This document shows, in pieces, positions 60,328-64,000 of a stretch of DNA of 64,000 bases. Made by a program: the position numbers and the translations under genes. This DNA is from Coprinopsis marcescibilis. Taxonomy: Eukaryota; Basidiomycota; Agaricomycetes; Agaricales; Psathyrellaceae. Within the stretch, counting starts at the first letter, position 1, and each line of letters starts with the position of its first letter. The stretch is taken from positions 124,001 to 188,000 of the forward strand of contig ML210159.1 in the NCBI GenBank assembly GCA_004369085.1, read 5' to 3'. A model generated the notes under the pieces. It saw only the letters and a program-made list of their open reading frames with translations, searched no databases and had not been told where the DNA came from.

Positions 60328-62172
60328 ATGTCCAACGAAAGAGCCCAGTTCGCTGCAGAGGTCGCTGAAGTCCAGCGATGGTGGAAGGTATTGCTCTTAT
60401 TTCATTCGTATATTGCTTTCTATTCACTCTCAACCTCAGAACCCCCGCTTTGCCCGAGTCGCTCGACCATACACTGCCGCCGACGTCGTCTCCAAACGGG
60501 GCACCATCAAAATCGAGTACCCCTCGAACGTCCAGGGCCAGAAGCTCTGGAAGCTCCTCAGCCAGCACGCGAAGAACGGCACCCCTTCGCACACCTACGG
60601 AGCGTAAGTCCTCTCCGCGTCATTTCTCGCGCTCAGAAATGTTGACGGCAAGGTTTCGTTAGTCTTGACCCCGTCCAGGTGACGCAGATGGCCAAGTATC
60701 TCGAAACTGTCTATGTTTCGGGTTGGCAATCATCATCTACTGCGTCCAGCACCAATGAGCCTGGTCCTGATCTTGCTGGTGAGTTTTGGAGCCAAATAAT
60801 TGGCACCGACTTGAATCTGACCGCATTGTTGCGTAGACTACCCCTCCAACACCGTCCCCAATAAGGTCGAACATTTGTTCATGGCTCAGCTCTTCCACGA
60901 CCGCAAGCAGCGGGAGGGTCGCTCTCGTCTCTCAGAGGCTGAGCTTGCCAAAACCCCTGTGATCGACTACCTCCGACCCATTGTCGCCGATGCTGACACT
61001 GGTCACGGTGGTCTTACTGCTACCATGAAGCTCACCAAGATGTTCGTGGAGAAGGGTGCTGCTGGTATCCACATCGAAGATCAGGCTCCTGGCACTAAGA
61101 AGTGCGGTCATATGGCAGGCAAGGTCTTGGTTCCCATCCAAGAGCACATCAACCGTCTTGTTGCCATTCGATTGCAATACGACATCATGGGTGTAGAGAA
61201 CTTGGTTGTTGCTCGTACTGACTCAGAAGCTGCCACCCTCATCACCACCAACATCGACGACCGCGACCACCCTTTCATCCTCGGCGCCACCAACTCGTCC
61301 CTTCCTGCTCTCAATGGCGTGATGGTTGAGGCTGAGGCTGCCGGCAAGAGCGGCGAGCAACTCCAAGCCATCGAGGACCAGTGGATCTCTGCCGCCAAGC
61401 TCCAGCTCTTCCCCCAAGTGTTGGCGGAGGCGTTGGCCAAGCAAGGGGCTAACAAGTCTACCGTTGACAAGCTCGTTTCCCGTGTGTCAAACTTGTCGTG
61501 GCCACAGGCTGTCGCTGTCTCCCAGAAGGAGTTCGGCCTCAAGAACATCCCCTACTGGAACTGGGAAGCTCCTCGTACACGCGAGGGCTACTACAGGTAC
61601 CAGGGTGGTACTGAGTGTGCCATTCACCGTGCCAACGCCTTCGCCCCATACGCAGACCTTCTCTGGATGGAGACAAAGAAGCCAATTTTGTCTCAAGCCA
61701 AGCAGTTCGCTGCTGGTGTTCACGCCGTCCACCCCGGTCAATGGCTCGCCTACAACTTGAGCCCCTCATTCAACTGGGAAGCAGCTGGCCTTACCGAGAA
61801 CGACATGGAGGCCTACGTTTGGGAACTTGGCAAGCTCGGCTTCGTATGGCAGTTCATCACTGTAAGCTTTTCTGCATCATGTTTGTATATGGCCATTCAG
61901 CTCATATATGTTTCTTCCAGCTCGGTGGTCTCCACTCGAACGCTTACATTTCAGACTTGTTCGCTCAAAACTTCGCCAAGACTGGCATGAAGGCATACGT
62001 CGAGATTGTTCAACGCCGGGAGCGAGAAATCGGATGCGACGTCCTCACTCACCAGAAGTGGTCTGGCGCCGACTACGCCGACAGCCTTATCAAGACTGTC
62101 ACTGGTGGTGTGTCGTCGACTGCTGCTATGGGTGCTGGTGTCACCGAGTCCCAGTTCTCCTCGAAGTTGTAA
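60328..62172 (+). CDS. ICL1: Isocitrate lyase (glyoxylate cycle)
   Basis: Splits isocitrate to succinate and glyoxylate, allowing growth on acetate or fatty acids. The N-terminus [20 protein letters not shown] is typical. Key segments are [20 protein letters not shown] and [20 protein letters not shown], with the catalytic KKCGH loop. Others are [40 protein letters not shown] and FVWQFITLGGLHSN. The fungal insertion region after [10 protein letters not shown] is present. The end [20 protein letters not shown] and [11 protein letters not shown] closes with TAA at 62170-62172. The last three residues SKL form a canonical peroxisomal targeting signal (PTS1). About four introns occur; the large central exon holds the barrel. 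Confidence 0.96.
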
Positions 62173-62444
62173 TTTCATATTTGATACACTTTTTAGGCAT
62201 AGTATGCACCGTATAAGTAAGACCGTGTAATATATAGTTATTAGGATTTGATACCATATATCAAACCATTTTAGTCGCTTCCTCTGTGTTCGTCGTTTCA
62301 GAAGAAGGCTTACTGTGCTGCGGCCGCAGCTCCTGCATCATGAGCATTGGCACGACGAACCCGTGCGAATCTTTCGCCCTTCGCCATTATTAGCCCCTGT
62401 TGCTTCTTGAACCCTTTCGATCATAGACATCGACCTTAAGAGAG

Positions 62445-63709
62445 ATGGACCAGGCTGAACGCATCGATGCGGTTTCTAGTTTTCTATTACAATCTCCTCC
62501 GGGAGAGATAAACGATGTTTTGAACGGTGTGTTTCGCGGACCTGCATCTGAGGGAGATGAATCTGATCTTTGAACGCGTCCAACCTCAGATGTTCGAAAT
62601 ATCATTGCGGACGATGCGCTTTTGCAGGAAGGAATTTTGCCGTCGTTAAGGGAATACAATATTGCGCAGTTCACGACCGTTGACGTCCCGGAAACGAACC
62701 ACCAGGTGCTGCAGGCGCTTTCGTGTTTAGGTGCTACAATATTGACAAGAACAGTCTATAATCAGTGAAGCTGCGAGGATAGTCGCTGAAGAGTCGGAAG
62801 AACGGTTCTTGGATCCACGATCGAAGACGACATTTGTATTTGACCATCTTACTCTGGTGAGTCTGGCATGACCTGAAAAATGATAAAATGACTGAATCCC
62901 AGCGTATTTTTACAGGAAGCCTCGAAGCCAGAGCCATATGAGCTAGATACGCCACACGAAGAAGCTCGGTGAATGCCTCTTCTCTTTGGCGAGCTTCTCT
63001 AAGACTTATCATGGATCGATGTAGCGTATCGCTGGAAAAGGCGGCCCTGACCTACCTGGCTTCGCATTTCTTGGACGGAACGGTGTCGGTGTTTGCTCCA
63101 TCAGAATTGCAAGAGGCTTTTACGCTTCAGATTGTTGCGAACAAGTATAATCCCACTAATTTCTGGTGAGTTGGTAGACTGCATATGAGAACTCGTGTGC
63201 TGAGAAGCTGTGGTGAAGGTCGGGACGATGGCGGTCGGAGTATTTGGTCAACCTGTCTGATAAACGAGTGAAGGGAAAGATCTTATTGAATGTGCATTAT
63301 TATGAGCAGGGAAATGTATACAGCTTCCTCTTTTTTCATCCGAGAACTCGGCGACTGACTTTGTGTTGATAGGTTCAACTGGAAACAACCCATAACATTT
63401 CATTCAATATCCCAGCTGCAGCTGCATCGGCCGCCCCTGCTACGGCCGCTTCGAAAATAATAGCACTGATAGAAGACGAGGAGAGCAGGTACCAGGTTTC
63501 TCTAAACGAGACATACCGGGAAATGGGAGAGCGGACGTTCAAAGGTCTCCGTCGTGCATTGCCCCTGACGAGACAGAAGATCGACTGGGATAAGGTAATT
63601 TCTTGTCAGTTCTTGTGATTTCAACTAACGTATGTTCTTTCACCAGGTCACAGGATATAAGCTGGGAGCGGAGTTGTCGTCAAGCAAAGGTGTGTTTGGT
63701 AGTTCGTAG
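62445..63709 (+). CDS. CAP1: F-actin capping protein subunit alpha
   Basis: Alpha subunit of the heterodimer that blocks the barbed ends of actin filaments. The sequence matches the family throughout: SSFLLQSPPGEINDVLNDVR, REYNIAQFTTVDVPETNHQ, ERFLDPRSKTTFVFDHLTL, IVANKYNPTNFWSGRWRSEY, LLNVHYYEQGNVQLETTHNI, then RYQVSLNETYREMGERTFKG and LRRALPLTRQKIDWDKVTGY. The C-terminal tentacle is KLGAELSSSKGVFGSS with TAG at 63707-63709. The start is ATG 62445 (MDQAERIDAV). Among its introns is an unusually short one of 35 bases at 62969-63003. Length (about 270-290 residues) is normal for the family. Confidence 0.92.
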
Positions 63710-63965
63710 ACCCGGTCGGAGAACTTTGGACTGTCGCTATAATTGTAACGTTTCCACAAATATTATACTCTTTCTTCGCACACAAGTTTACCCTTCTCGA
63801 CTCGCCGCATCGTCTGAGTGAATAACCTAGAGCGAGCTCCGTGGAGCTCATCGTAAGCATCGAGTGGTCGAGTCAGACGCCCAAGGTCCGTGCGCGCGCG
63901 GACTTTTGGACGCTCTCATTGCTTACTCAGCACTAACCTTTTGCCTCCTACCACCAACTGGCAGG

Positions 63966-64000
63966 ATGAGTATCCCTCCTCCACCCCCTGGATTCGTGCC
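63966..64000 (+). CDS. Start of an unidentified gene, truncated by window edge
   Basis: An ATG at 63966 opens MSIPPPPPGF, a proline-rich start that runs off the window. The pyrimidine-rich leader (cttttgcctcctaccaccaac) before it resembles a fungal 5' UTR. Nothing can be said of the product. Confidence 0.4.
   Translation, partial: MSIPPPPPGFV

Noticed and set aside
60071..60607. 178-codon open frame across the isocitrate lyase promoter and first exons
   Set aside because: It spans the TATA box and reads the first ICL intron. The ICL frame starting at 60328 explains the coding potential.

Overview
The window is a gene-dense stretch of fungal nuclear DNA. Most genes carry several short GT-AG introns, roughly 45-90 bases long, and intergenic gaps are small. 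The gene content (basidiomycete-type Zn2Cys6 activator, Rtt109, Pet127, Fcf2, alternative oxidase) and intron density point to an Agaricomycete basidiomycete. I cannot place it below class from sequence alone. CDS coordinates are genomic spans from start codon to stop codon with introns included. Most were built by joining exons by eye using reading frame, splice signals and family resemblance. No virus, transposon, CRISPR, rRNA or tRNA gene was recognised.

Layout. 1-4 kb (minus): delta-12 fatty acid desaturase, cut by the window edge, and a divergent casein kinase 1. 4.7-10.4 kb (plus): pyruvate decarboxylase and an M3 thimet/saccharolysin-type oligopeptidase. 10.5-16 kb (minus): universal stress protein and PET127. 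16-21.5 kb: alternating small housekeeping genes, namely ARL8, an SCOC-like coiled-coil protein, RPN13, NSE2 and mitochondrial uS12. 21.5-27.1 kb (minus): a Spo71/Mug56-like PH protein and alternative oxidase. A gene-poor 2 kb gap follows, then a CENP-B-type HTH protein (plus) and a Zn2Cys6 activator (minus) that faces TOM22 across a 242-base shared promoter. 35-43 kb: NDUFA9, a UPF0390 protein, UTP3, FCF2 and COQ5. 43-53.4 kb (plus): cullin-1, RTT109, an unknown disordered protein and mitoribosomal mL58. 53.6-64 kb: malic enzyme, a SET-ADAT3 fusion (minus), ALG7, isocitrate lyase, capping protein alpha and the first codons of one more gene.

Themes. Many products act in mitochondria or central carbon use: PDC, malic enzyme, ICL, AOX, NDUFA9, COQ5, TOM22, PET127, uS12m and mL58. 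This looks like chance neighbourhood rather than a biosynthetic cluster. Divergent pairs with 130-250 base shared promoters and convergent pairs with 70-280 base gaps are the rule. The most unusual items are a SET methyltransferase-like domain fused in frame to a Tad3/ADAT3 deaminase, a 6-base microexon inside a zinc-cluster DNA-binding domain, a 9-base microexon in ARL8, a GC-AG intron, and a transposase-derived DNA-binding protein without a nuclease domain.
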